A stretch of DNA of 64,000 bases from positions 62,001 through 126,000 of the forward strand of contig MU008172.1 in the NCBI GenBank assembly GCA_010909165.1, written 5' to 3'. This document shows positions 53,677 to 64,000 of this stretch, one piece after another (position 1 is the stretch's first letter; each line of letters begins with the position of its first letter). Source of the stretch: Anthoceros angustus. Lineage: Eukaryota > Streptophyta > Anthocerotopsida > Anthocerotales > Anthocerotaceae. The notes below the pieces were generated by a model. The model searched no databases. It was not told the DNA's origin and saw only the letters and a program-made list of their open reading frames with translations. A program made the position numbers and the translations under genes.

Positions 53677-54282
53677 TTACTTGCGCAGAGCATTGTGGCT
53701 AGCTGACTGTCGAAGGACCGAATTGCGGAGAATGGCAACTCGGTTCTGGAAGGCTGGTTCAGAAGCCCCCAGTTTGTCATTCGGCCTTTCCACCTCGAGT
53801 CTGTCAGTCTTCCCTTTCAGATCCTCGATTCGAGTTGGCATGCTTCCTAGGCTCGTCCAAATTAGCTTGTAAGCTGGTTGAATGACCCAGTCTCGTCCTG
53901 AATCGCCCTGCACAAGATAATCTGTCCTCAAGCTCCGATTCAACCCTAAAATCATAACCCACCTTGCAATTATCTCATCAGCCCTGTAGTCATCGACAGC
54001 CTCAAACATTTCCTGTGCTTTTGCTAGCCGAACGATGGCACCATCAGTTGCCTTTTCCACAGCCATATTCGTAGCAGTCATCCGAGAGCTTGCCACCTCC
54101 CATGCAGTTCTTGTGGAACCGGACACTGCACAGTGTAAGTCCTCAGGTCCTCCCCCAGAAGTGTCTGAGCACCAGATCAGCTTCTGCTTAGGCAACGGGG
54201 GAGTAGACCTGGCAGACGAGAGAGAGACACACTCTGCGGAGGCACAAGGCTGACAGCTGCAGCAGAAGCTGAAAGAAGCCAT
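53677..54282 (-). CDS. Hypothetical protein with possible plastid transit peptide
   Basis: Single ORF of 201 residues starting MASFSFCCSCQPCASAEC, a Ser/Cys/Ala-rich, acid-poor start like a transit peptide. The rest is soluble and helical (AIVRLAKAQEMFEAVDDYRA, DRLEVERPNDKLG with heptad-like spacing, LRNSVLRQSASHN). I do not recognise a family. It lies directly upstream of the ATP sulfurylase relic on the same strand, and its stop overlaps a donor-like GTAAG, so it might be a 5' exon of a fused or rearranged transcript. The N-terminal parts of ATP sulfurylase are not present in it. Confidence 0.4.
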   Translation of the reverse strand: MASFSFCCSCQPCASAECVSLSSARSTPPLPKQKLIWCSDTSGGGPEDLHCAVSGSTRTAWEVASSRMTATNMAVEKATDGAIVRLAKAQEMFEAVDDYRADEIIARWVMILGLNRSLRTDYLVQGDSGRDWVIQPAYKLIWTSLGSMPTRIEDLKGKTDRLEVERPNDKLGASEPAFQNRVAILRNSVLRQSASHNALRK

Positions 54283-55250
54283 GCTGTTTGGCGGGCAAGC
54301 CTTAGTGAGGATGCCCGCTGCAAAGAGGCCTCCTGACCTCAAACACCAAACCTCAAAACGCTTCAAGCTACAAGCTGCAACCCTACACCTTCCTATCCTC
54401 TCCCTGCATCTGCCGGGTTCGGCCGCTACCGAGCTCCAGGAGATTTCGACTACACCGGCAAGCCAGAAACCCCGCACCCCGTACCAAACCCCGCCGTGTG
54501 TCGCTGGGCTTCCCTTCCTTGCTTGCTGCTCGGACACCTCACGGTAAGTAACGCTGGAGAGAATTTCACTTCCCTGCGGCTGGACTTCGAAGGGGCATCC
54601 GAGAAAGATTCAAAACCAGGTGCGCATGCTGGTGGAGAGGTCGCTGATGAAGAGCAGGACTATCCTTCCTTCTTCATCTCCTTCACACTTTCCCAGCTCT
54701 GCCTTCCTCGGTCATCTGCTCCGCACGTTTCCAGCTCTCCCTTGCTCCTTCATCTTTAACTGTGAGAGCTTTCCTCCTTCCCAATCACAGGCTGCCATCC
54801 TTCCCAGTCACAGGCTGGGAGGCACATCGAGCAACATGCGAGTCACAGCAAGAGGGAGCCGAAGTCGCCCCAGCAGTACCAACGGAGCGGGTCTTCACCT
54901 CGTGCAAGGGAGGAGCCCTCGGCATCGCAGGCGGTGGCCCTATTACGGGCTTTGGAGGAAGCATAGCGGCATCTTGAATAACGGAGGCACTTCCTTGGCA
55001 TCGCAGGACGGAGCAGCTAGCGGGGCGGGATGGCTCCGGCGATCACGGCGTCGCAGGCCGTTTCTGGCGCTAACGCTGGCTTCGGAAGCTGGGAGTTCGT
55101 CGCAGAGGCTTGAGGCTATGACAGGCACGTGGACCTGCTCTCCACGCAAGAGCAAACTTGTGGATACCAGAGGCTTTCCATGAGGCTTTCCATGAGGCTG
55201 GACGGCTTGCGTCGGCTTGAAACAGCATAGGCTAGTGGGCGTTGGCATCT
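54283..55250. other. Upstream region, nothing recognised
   Basis: Contains the leader of the hypothetical gene and short repeats such as TCCCAATCACAGGCTGCCA/TCCCAGTCACAGGCTGGGA (54778-54815) and GAGGCTTTCCATGAGGCTTTCCAT (55170-55195). No gene called. Confidence 0.45.
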
Positions 55251-55262
55251 CCACAGTCAGTG

Positions 55263-56075
55263 GTACAGTTGATCTCCACACTTGATCTCCACACTTGATC
55301 TCCACACTTGATCTCCGAAGTTGATGTCCAAAGTTGATGTCCACATTTGATCTTGTCATAACTCAAAAAGAAATAAAACTTTCATGAGGGAAAAAAATTG
55401 ATGGGAGATGCCCATCCAGGGCATCTCCCATCAAGGGGCGGACCTCGAGGTCGAGGTGAAAAAGAAGCAACAAAGCTCTCAACCGAAAGTGTCTAGGTGA
55501 AAAGAAGCAACAAAGCTCTCAACCGAAAGTGTCGAGGTGAAAAGAAGCAACAAAGCTCTCGACGAAGTGTCGAGGTGAAAAGAAGCAACAAAGCTCATGA
55601 AAAGAAGCAACAAACCTCTCAACCAAAAGTGTGTCGAGGTGAAAAGAAGCAACAAAGCTCATGAAAAGAAGCAACAAACCTCTCAACCAAAAGTGTGTCG
55701 AGGTGAAAAGAAGCAACAAAGCTCATGAAAAGAAGCAACAAACCTCTCAACCAAAAGTTAACGACTGACTGTGCGATGTCATACGCACGAAAAGAAAACG
55801 GCCTACAAACTACAGAGGTAGAGAAGGATGTGTCACCTGCTATTGCGATGTCATACGCAGGAAGAGAAAACGGCCTATAAATTACAGAGGTAGAGAAGGA
55901 TGCGTCACCTACTATCGCTACTTTGTGGATGGTCGGCTGCCAGCTTAGAGAAGGCCTGTTAAAGAGCAATTGACACTCGCTATCTAAAGAATGGCATAAA
56001 ATAAGAGTTAGAGAAGGCCCGTTGAAGAGCAATTGACACTCGCTATCTAAAGAATGCCATAAAATAAGAGAAGGA
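55263..56075. repeat. Stack of four different tandem repeats
   Basis: In order: about six 13-bp units TTGATCTCCACAC (55268-55349); about seven units of roughly 40 bp with GAAAAGAAGCAACAAA (55450-55757); two 74-bp units starting GCGATGTCATACGCA (about 55771-55918); two ~62-bp units with GAGCAATTGACACTCGCTAT (about 55945-56070). Each array has a different unit but they abut. Confidence 0.85.
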
Positions 56076-56079
56076 CAGC

Positions 56080-58568
56080 CCCACACCATACTTTACAGTA
56101 AATCAAAGAAGTCATTCTTTTGCAATGTCTCAATAATTAGATAAAGTTGATGGCTTAAATGGTGTCTATTACATACTAATTTAATAATTTTAAGGAATAA
56201 TTTGGGGTGTAACCATGGTTTGATGACCACTTATGCTTGAAACAACCGGCTCCAAGAATGTATATGGGTATCTTTTGATTTTTTATTTTACCTATATATA
56301 TGTAGTAGAAAGACATGAATTTTTGAGTGAACACCATTTTTAAAAGAGCTTAATTTATTGATGTAATTTATTTTCCAAAATTAATATTACTATATATAGA
56401 TCAAAATATAAGAAAATAAAGGACAAAAGAATGGAAATTCATTTTAGTGGCATCGGATCATGCAGAAACTTGGACGTGGAGCCACTTTACGAGATGTGGG
56501 CACTTTGCAGAATGAGTTCAGTCCACTTTACGAGACATGTGCACTTTGCAGAATGAGTTACTGAAAAGAACAGCATGTGAAGAGAGAACAACAAGTTATT
56601 ATAATTGACTTGAAATATGAAACATACAAAAACTTTGTGATTATTCAAGTTTTTGAAGACCATAATGTTGACTTAGATTCACATTGAGCTTAATTGTTAA
56701 CTATGTTATTGAGAAGTAGTAACAAGGAATTATAGAATTGAATATTTTTTTGAAACTTATTGTGTGATTATTGTGTTTAGAACCAATTAGCATGCACAAT
56801 TTTCATGTTTTGTAATCCATATGCAAAATAATAGGATTGGGCTTATCAATTGAATTATGTCTTCTTAGCTGTGATGTTTTGAATTTTTTATTTGTTAATT
56901 TATATCAAAATTGAATTCATTAGAAAACAACTTAGAATGTAGTTGGATTAGTTTAAGATTTCTTACTTTGTTGGATTAGCAGAACGCTTCTAACTTTCAA
57001 AAGAATGCTTGTTTTGTTTGTCCTAGACATAATTTCATGAATGAAGATAATAAAGGTGCACGTACACATGAAGCAGAATTCTTCATTGCATTGGGTCTTA
57101 TGTTTAGCCGAATCTATGTTCAGTGGAAAAATAAGATATATTTCAAGAAACATGCAATTAGAAAGAGATTATGATAGATTAGCAATTCTAGTCAAATCCA
57201 ACAAAGATAGTTGATACTCAATTAGTGCAGTTGTTTAGGGTTTTTCGTTTATGGAATGAAAATAATTAGATTGTATAGCTATAGCTGAATTGAAAATAGG
57301 TAAAGAACAATTTGACAAATTCAAAACTATTAGCATAGATGAAGCTCAATTGCTCATTTCTTTCCTGATTTGTTAAAATTTTGTGAAGAAACAGGCAACA
57401 GAGGAAATAAAATTGTAGTAGTAGGGCTAGATAGAGATGACTATAGAATAGCATTTGACAAATGTTAGAATTGATTTAATTACTTTGGAAGATCGGCTTG
57501 TAGACCTAGAAAATCCAGTGCTACTCGTCCAACTTAAGCTACATCACATTTAGAATTAGCTATATTCAAAGATGACTTGTGGCTGAGCTTATCAAGCTCT
57601 TATTCGCTTAGTGTTCCATTCCATAACCTAAAACCTAGTACTCACAGGGGACTCGTGGCTGAGCTTATCAAGCCCTAATTTGCTTAGGGTTGCATTCCAT
57701 AATCTATGACCTAGTACTCACAGGTAAATGACCATATGTGAAATGTTGTAGCATACAAAGAACAGACATTTTGCAACTGCCTTAACAGTTGTATTGAACC
57801 GTGTTATGGTATGGTTGTTGATGTCCTATGTTTATTGAACTCGGTTTTGGTGTCGTGTAGCTACATGAATTTAGTTGTGTCATGTGCTCTCAGGCCTAGT
57901 TTTGGCGGTTTTACATCTTGAAAGAGAGCTAGATTCCACAATGCATTTATACACTTGAAAATATGGGTTTGAAAAGGTACTTACTTTCTTCATTCAGCAT
58001 ATATAACACAACGCATTCACGTGTCAGTGAACTCTAGTCTTAGAGTACGTCCTTGATCACAACATTTCTCATACCACACAACTCGTGTTATGGCATGTAC
58101 ATTTGATGCCTTATACATATGCCTTGCAATTATACTTCATAAAATTTTTGTTTATGATTTTTGCTTGTGGAGTATCTACCCATTTATTTTTCCAGGAGAT
58201 CTCACTCCATAAGTATGCACACTTTGAATCTCATATCTTAGTACTTAGTAGAAGGGGGAAAGAGCAAGCAAAGCTTACACCAGCGCACGTAAATTTCAAA
58301 GGCATGTGGAGCAATGAGGTAGCCCGCGAACACTCACCTCAAAAGTACCCACCACATGAAAAATTTCGTGGTCGGGATAAGAAAAGGCCTACCTACCACC
58401 AAGACCGTTTTTTGTTCCGTGCTATTTGAGGTTCTACTTTCAGTTTCTTAGCCTTTCGAGTCAATCTCATATTGAGGACTCTTTTGTACAATTTTGCACT
58501 TGAATTCTGTAAAAAAAATAAGAAACCCATGGTGGCACGGTGGGAAGTTTAAATCTCACGAGCTCATC
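56080..58568. other. AT-rich region without genes
   Basis: About 2.5 kb of AT-rich DNA. Tandem pairs are present at about 56470-56560 (CCACTTTACGAGA, GCACTTTGCAGAATGAGTT) and 57573-57722 (two ~78-bp units with GTGGCTGAGCTTATCAAG). An ORF of 114 codons at 58085-58429 is not recognised. Confidence 0.5.
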
Positions 58569-58570
58569 TA

Positions 58571-59080
58571 CAGTCCACCCCCCTAATTGGGACTGGTTCG
58601 GAGTGCCTTTATAGAGGTCCCATTAAGGGAGGTGTCCCGATTATATTTTCCCTATTTTAAAAATTAAAAAAAAAATCAAAAAATACCCAAAAAAAGAAAA
58701 TTTAAATTTTGATTGATAGGTTTCACTAAAAATAACTTTTACCACTTCTCTATATAGTTGTCTGAAAGCTAGCACTCTCTCTAAGCAGCATTAAAAAACC
58801 TCTACCCATCATAAAGGAAAAAGCTTAGCTTAAGAGTCTTCAATCACACCTAAAAGTCTATTGAACTTTGAAATAATCGATTTTTTTTAATTTTTATTAC
58901 AAAATTTAAAATTCCCATTTAGGGAGGTGAAACTAACATGAATGTATGTTTCAAAAGGTCCCAATTACCATTTAGGGAAAAGTCACATTTTTTATATTGT
59001 AAACTAAAGGGAGTAGGATGGGAGGTCCCATTTTGAGAGGAATCCCATTTATAGAGTTCCCAATTAGGGGGGGGCGACTG
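58571..59080. mobile_element. Pogo/Emigrant-like MITE, copy 1
   Basis: 510 bp flanked by TA (58569-58570 and 59081-59082). The left end CAGTCCACCCCCCTAATTGG and right end CCAATTAGGGGGGGGCGACT plus G form terminal inverted repeats. The interior is AT-rich and partly self-complementary (CCCATTTAGGGAG motifs), with no transposase ORF. Confidence 0.85.
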
Positions 59081-59082
59081 TA

Positions 59083-59603
59083 TGTATGTAACTTGCAAGT
59101 AATCACCACATTTTAGCTTCCTCCTAGAAAAGTACGAGTCAAACCCTCTAATTGAGAACCATGGGAGTAGGCCTAAGCCTCCCATTTACATGGGTTCCCA
59201 ATTAGGCATTTTCATATATATCTAGGTTTCATGACGGCAGCCGTAATATGTACTAAGATGTGTGATGCTGTCTGGCCGCACGCCATCCTCTTTCATTCAC
59301 TCGAGTAGTGTTTACACGGACTGTTTATTGATTAAAAAATACTTTTCACTTCATCACAACGACATAGCGCGTCGGCGAACACCGACCCGTCTTCGAACTT
59401 TCGAAGTCCTCGCGAACACCGGCCCGTGATGCCGGGTTCCCATGACCAAGTATCTCGGGCAGCCCGGATCGGGCCCGCTGTGGATCGAGGGACGGAGGCC
59501 CAAGTTAAAAACCCTGACACCCTGACACCCTGACACCCTGACACCCTCCGTCCGTCGCCCGCTATACACGGGCTTGCCGACGGACGGACAGTACACTAAA
59601 CAG
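59083..59603. other. Spacer between the two MITEs
   Basis: Contains an 11-bp tandem repeat CCTGACACCCT of about four units (59513-59548). No gene is supported; minus-strand ORFs across the repeat are artefacts. Confidence 0.5.
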
Positions 59604-59605
59604 TA

Positions 59606-60146
59606 CAGTCCACCCCCCCTAATTGGGACTGGTTCGGAGTGCCTTTAGAGGTCCCATTAAGGGAGTTGTCCCGATTATATTTTCCCTATTTAAAAATAAT
59701 AAAAATATTATAAACTCTAAAAAATCAAAAAATATCCAAAAACAAAGAAAATTTTAAATTTTGATTGATAGGTTTCACTAAAATTAACTTTTACCACTTC
59801 TCTATATAGTTGTTTGAAAGCTAGCGCTTTCTCTAAGCAACATCAAAAAACCTATACCTATCATAAAGGAAAAAGCTTAGCTTAAGAGTCTTCAATTACA
59901 CCTAAAAGTCTATTGTGCTTTGAAATAATCGATTCTTTTTTCTTTCTTTTTTAATTATTTTTAGTAAAAAAATAGAAATTCCATTTAGGGAGGTGAAACT
60001 AACATGAATGTATGTTTCAAAAGGTCCCAATTATTATTTAGGGAAAAATCCCATTTATTACATTGTAAACTAAAGGGAGTAGGATGGGAGGTCCCATTTA
60101 GAGAGGAATCCCATTTATAGAGTTCCCAATTAGGGGGGGCCGACTG
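59606..60146. mobile_element. Pogo/Emigrant-like MITE, copy 2
   Basis: 541 bp in the same orientation as copy 1 and closely similar along its length, flanked by TA at 59604-59605 and 60147-60148. Ends read CAGTCCACCCCCCCTAATTG and the inverse GGGGGGGCCGACTG. Confidence 0.85.
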
Positions 60147-60150
60147 TACT

Positions 60151-61533
60151 TCAACAAGGCGACAGACCTTGACAGGTGTATCCCGCAAATAAGTGCATTC
60201 CAGACAACAACGTCCTGTCCAGCCGATGAATCAAACACCTGCTTGCATCAACCATGCTCCCGGACCCTCCATACATGTGAATCAAACTCCCAGTTACAAA
60301 CAAATCAGCTTGAAGCCCTTGCTCTACAATACACGAGGCTGCCACACAAATGTCATGGAACCAGGTGCACCCACGCTTCGTTCTTTCATAGCGCTGTAGA
60401 GACGGAGCCCTTCTTGTCCCATATCCTGCTGGGAATACCCTCATGGCACTCCACATCACCACATCTTTTCCACCAACTCCGTCACCAACTCTCTCCGCAT
60501 CCTCCAGGTCGCCACAATTTGCATGTATGTTCACCAAACTACTTGCTACACACACGTCAGCTTCAAGTCCTTGCTCTCTGATCAGTGTCTGCAGATGCTT
60601 CCCCTTCACTGAAACAGGAGCCGAAGCGGAAGTCTCGCGTGCGAGCGCTCGTCTGCGTGAACTTGAAGCGGCCGGTAAGGTAGGATACAACCCGGCGGTA
60701 CTGCTATCAAATACTGCTCTTGATCTGCTACCTTGCCACTCTCGGCATACATGTTGCTGACCTGTGATGGATTCGACGTCTTGTCCATCTTGAACATATT
60801 TTGAGGCCTTGATGGCTTCCCAGTTCGCATTCGATCTCATAAAAAAGCTCTGTTTTTTAATGCGATGATTTTCTGCCATGTGTCTGCTCCGTTCTTGGGC
60901 TTTCACTGGACTCAGCTTTGAGGAGAACCTGGTTCACTCATGTTCGCCCAAGTGCTATCCAAGGGAAACACGTTGGGTGCTTGTGGCTCCTTCAGAGCCT
61001 TTTCTGGCTGAAAAATCTCGATTTTTTTCTGGTGGTCGTTTCTTCACATTCCTGCTGGGTTGAGCACATGGTCTGCCGACAAACATCTTGGCCTCAAGCC
61101 CAATTTCCGTAACATGGCCATGAATGAGTCTGCCTTCTCTAAGTGCTACTGAGGAACAGGCTTTGAGGACTGCATTAAAGACATAGTTGTTTGGTTTCTT
61201 GCCGGCCTCTTGCATCTGAAAATACAGCTGGACAGTCCTTCTACCTTGTCCATGCTTAGCATTTGCTGAGGTGATTGGAACGTATTGCACTAATGCATCT
61301 GGTGCAAGAAGTTTGCTGAACACTCCGTTTGCTTCCACCAGACAGCCGTATGTGGAACGTTCCTCCTGACAGAGCTTCGTGAGTCTTCCAAAAGACCCCA
61401 GAGAGCTTATTTTCCCGGCCTTCCCTTCGTTTCTCTCACACCTGGTTCTCACTTGTCGACCTGTAGTGTGTACCCCGACGGCACTGCGTGCACGGGCGTC
61501 GATGCAGCAGGGTCTGAATGATGTGCAGTCCAT
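60151..61533 (-). pseudogene. Decayed pentatricopeptide-repeat (PPR) gene
   Basis: On the minus strand two ORFs carry PPR pieces: YFQMQEAGKKPNNYVFNAVL and KACSSVALREGRLIHGHVTE in the upstream one, and GKHLQTLIREQGLEADVCVA, SSLVNIHANCGDLEDAERV and QGLQADLFVTGSLIHMYGGS in the downstream one. These are P-L-S type repeats as in organelle RNA-editing factors. Frames are broken between them (about 60920-60990) and several repeats are degraded; no E or DYW domain is present. The 3' end abuts MITE copy 2 at 60146. Confidence 0.75.
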
Positions 61534-62220
61534 GCCACAATACTCATCAACCCAAGGGGAGTTGTGCTCACTGTCAATTTATACAGGCTCCTCCGTTATC
61601 TTGTGCACAACATCTGGTCTCTTGGTGAGCCTGTTGTCAGACCTCTGTTTAGTACCGGTACCGGTCTTCAAAGAACCTCCGCCACAGTTTAGCCAACTTG
61701 GATACATTCGTCTCATCTGCTCTTTTCCCGGTCCTGGTGCCATTCTCTCGAGTCCGTAGGCCACGAGATGCCATCTTCCCACACGCTAAGGTTTTACAGC
61801 TGTCCAGAGAAAACGTCCAAGGACGTAACAATTTCCGCACACCCCCTCGTTCTCCGGGAACTATCGAGGCTCCCCTGCACTTGGCGGCTGACGCCTGCTC
61901 CGACTCAACAATTGTCCTTACCGAAGCTGCAGCTCATTGCATTGTTGCTGCCCATCCGCCTGCCTCTGGTTCTGGCGGTGGCGCAATCTTGCCGCTGCTC
62001 CATGATGCCCTCCAACGGACATTGAGCGGGCTTCTCTGTTTTCGAGGACGGCCTCGCCGTCTCGGCGCCGGTTCGGTGGCGTGATCTACTCCAGCAGTCG
62101 GATCGGCGCCCTCGCCGTCGTCGCCCACCAGGTACGCCGCTTCCACATCTGCTTGGGCATGCAATTTCTGCTGAATTTGCAATCTTTGCTGTACAGTGTT
62201 TTCTCCCGTTGCACAAATAC
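61534..62220. other. Upstream of the PPR relic, nothing firm
   Basis: A minus-strand ORF (61934-62284) contains an AT-hook-like RRRGRPRKQ, but it overlaps the duplicated flank and has no other domain. No gene is called. Confidence 0.4.
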
Positions 62221-64000
62221 ATGGTGCACAAAGAATGTACGACCCAAATGCAGGCTCAAGGTCACCACGGAGTTTGGTTGCCAATCAACTTGTGCTCTAC
62301 AGCCCGAGAGAGGCTTCTTGTCGCAAATCTACAAAGTAGAACCAAGGCCCCTTTAAGAGGTCACAACACCAGGATTGGTCCAGACTCCGGAAAAAAGTTC
62401 AATCCTTTGCTTCCACCCTATCGGCGGCTAGCATCAACAAGGAGGACATCTTTGAGCTCGAATGTCCCCAGCAGAAACCAGCTGCAACATGCTAATTGGC
62501 CAGACGCGGACAAAAAAGTGAGCCTGTAAATTGGGACACTCACAACTTGCTATCTGCTCACCAACGTGCACGCAAAACTTCACGATGCGCCACCCGGGGA
62601 ACCGAATTACAGCGCTTCCCCAGTGCCCATATCCTGGATCATGCTTTCATCACTGTACAACCTGGTCCACGCTGATCATATCCGTCTTATCTCAGGTTTG
62701 CAGGTTTGCCGATACTGCTTCGTCTCTTCGAGTCATGGGTTACTGCACGGAATGAGACTGCCGTCAACCGTGACGGTCACTGGTCAAAAATTGTTGGACA
62801 TCACGGTTGGGCACAGACAGTACACTCCTCTGACGAGGCCTGACGTCTGTCTAGGAGGTTGACACCTGCGGTGTGTCCTTGGAAAGATGCAGGAACTGCA
62901 GCCGGCGAGGTCCACGTACAGTCGACTCCTCCCGCTGGGGTGCGGCACATCTGGGTGCTACGACAGCGAATAAGGCCCAGGGATGCCCCCTGTGATTCTT
63001 TGACCCTCCTTTTACAAGGTGTTGCCGACTAACCACAAGTCCGTTGTTGCGTCATGCTCAGGCAACTAAGAGTTGAAAGAAAGACGGCACTATTGTTGAC
63101 ATGATGCAGTTGAGTGAAAAATCCTACTCTACACAGGCACGCTTTGCTGAGCAGACGAAGCTTCCTTGGCTGCTAAGCTTTGGTAGTACTCCACCAAGAC
63201 CTTCCAGCCCCCCGGGCACATGAATCCATCGGGGAGGCTCTCCCCAGAGCGAGCGAAATTTCGCATCTGATTATGACGACAGAGGGATTAGCAACTCCCA
63301 CATTCACCACAAACTCCACTGCTAGAGGCAGAACGAAGGAGTAAGAAGTAGAGGCTTTACCTTGGTTCCGGATATGAAAAGAAAGTCTTGAGCTCTGGAG
63401 GGGTCAAAAAATGCCATCTGGCTTTTGGTCTTGTCGTAAGCAGCCACCTGCAAAGGAACAGAGGGTGGTGGGGAGTTTAGGGGACGAGGAGGGAAGCAGG
63501 GACTGTAGTCCATGGAGAAGGGTGGTCAACATACCCTGAACGGAAGAATGTTGAGCCTTTCCAGACCAGGAGCCATGCTGAGAACCATCTTGCCATGGTC
63601 GGGATCATACAGATCCCTCTTCTCAGTTGGATGGCCCATCCCAGCAGGGTCCCGACCCACAATGTAAAAGTCGGCTCCAGCGTTGATGCGGGCTTTCGCA
63701 TGCCATTGGACTTCAGTCGGTCCTGCGTAGTGCATGGGGGAGGGGAATATTGCCACAACAGTGGTCTCGGGGTCTAGAATCCCCTCTGCCAGGACCTGAA
63801 AGAACAACATGTCAGCACAGGCATCCCGTTGCTGACAGCAGAAGAAGTCGGGTGAGAAGCCAGAACCTGGTCATGTTGCTTCATGCGCCAGTCCAAGGGC
63901 ACATCGTCTTCTTTGGTGTAGCCACCCAGAGGATGCAGTAGCAGAATAGGATTTTTGAACCCCATGTCCAGCAGCCTCTTCCGGGTATCGGTCATGAGCA
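62221..64000. repeat. Segmental duplication, copy 2 (no G-alpha)
   Basis: Matches 50331-50463 and 51687 onward with a clean junction at 62353/62354 where copy 1 holds the 1223-bp G-alpha block. It continues through the ATP sulfurylase gene beyond the window. Confidence 0.92.
63129..64000 (-). CDS. APS: ATP sulfurylase (sulfate adenylyltransferase), 3' part
   Basis: Four exons on the minus strand, the first running off the window: 64000-63867 (partial), 63795-63535, 63447-63361 and 63266-63129, with introns of 71, 87 and 94 nt. They encode [80 protein letters not shown] (the GRDPAG motif binds the adenylyl product), [28 protein letters not shown] and [19 protein letters not shown], ending SVPV. 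The enzyme makes adenosine phosphosulfate from ATP and sulfate, the first step of sulfur assimilation, in plastids and cytosol. All visible exons are intact with proper splice sites, unlike the dead copy at 52442-53560. Confidence 0.93.

Noticed and set aside
53677-53760. VAILRN in the hypothetical ORF as an upstream ATP sulfurylase exon
   Set aside because: The short match to AILRN-type residues is not supported by the flanking residues, and the rest of the ORF has no sulfurylase features.
55450-55760. CRISPR-like array
   Set aside because: The repeats are direct tandem units without unique spacers, in a plant nuclear genome.
58085-58429. 114-codon ORF in AT-rich DNA
   Set aside because: No recognisable motif, no neighbouring exons, in a transposon-rich area.
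61934-62284. AT-hook protein gene (RRRGRPRKQ)
   Set aside because: A single short basic motif; the ORF start lies in the duplicated flank and is not shared as an ORF by copy 1.

Overview
This is a nuclear segment from a land plant. Six spliced genes are readable, and every intron reconstructed here is short (71 to 136 nt) with GT..AG borders. The gene content (allene oxide cyclase, germin-like proteins, an ERECTA-type receptor kinase, a canonical G-alpha subunit, a plant-type bHLH factor, MED28) is that of an embryophyte. The short introns and mixed base composition (GC-rich exons in AT-rich, transposon-rich DNA) hint at a seed-free lineage such as a lycophyte or bryophyte, but the species cannot be fixed from the sequence alone.

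Layout. 0-8 kb: a LEA-like plastid protein, relics of other genes, an intact tRNA-Thr(AGT) beside a dead copy, a dispersed short element whose copies share a tail, and the Mediator gene MED28. 8-18 kb: a transposon block with a TA-flanked MITE, LINE remnants in both orientations, and an outer Ty1/copia element into which a second copia element has inserted with a 5-bp target duplication. 18.8-29.2 kb: the gene-dense part, with allene oxide cyclase, a germin-like protein, an RRP1/Nop52-like nucleolar protein with a decayed tandem partial copy, an HpcH/HpaI-type aldolase, an uncharacterised zinc-ribbon protein and an SRPBCC protein. 30-34.5 kb: a dead germin-like gene and low-complexity DNA. 34.5-41.2 kb: an intronless ERECTA-family receptor kinase and a bHLH transcription factor. 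41.2-50.3 kb: no gene recognised. 50.3-54.3 kb: an intronless G-alpha gene, a dead ATP sulfurylase copy and one unidentified ORF. 55-60 kb: tandem repeats, AT-rich DNA and two copies of a second TA-flanked MITE. 60-64 kb: a decayed PPR gene and the 3' half of an apparently working ATP sulfurylase gene that runs off the window.

The genes do not form a pathway cluster. Two features link parts of the window. First, 50.3-53.6 kb and 62.2-64 kb are copies of one segment with complementary losses: one copy keeps G-alpha but has a dead ATP sulfurylase, the other keeps ATP sulfurylase and lacks the whole G-alpha block. Second, pieces of the first 2.6 kb (zinc-ribbon gene exon, germin-like 3' end, an upstream segment) recur as relatives at 27.5-32.1 kb, which points to an older duplication. 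I see no operon-like or defence-like system; the most unusual signals are the modular Pol III-type short element family, the reciprocal gene loss and the intronless signalling genes.
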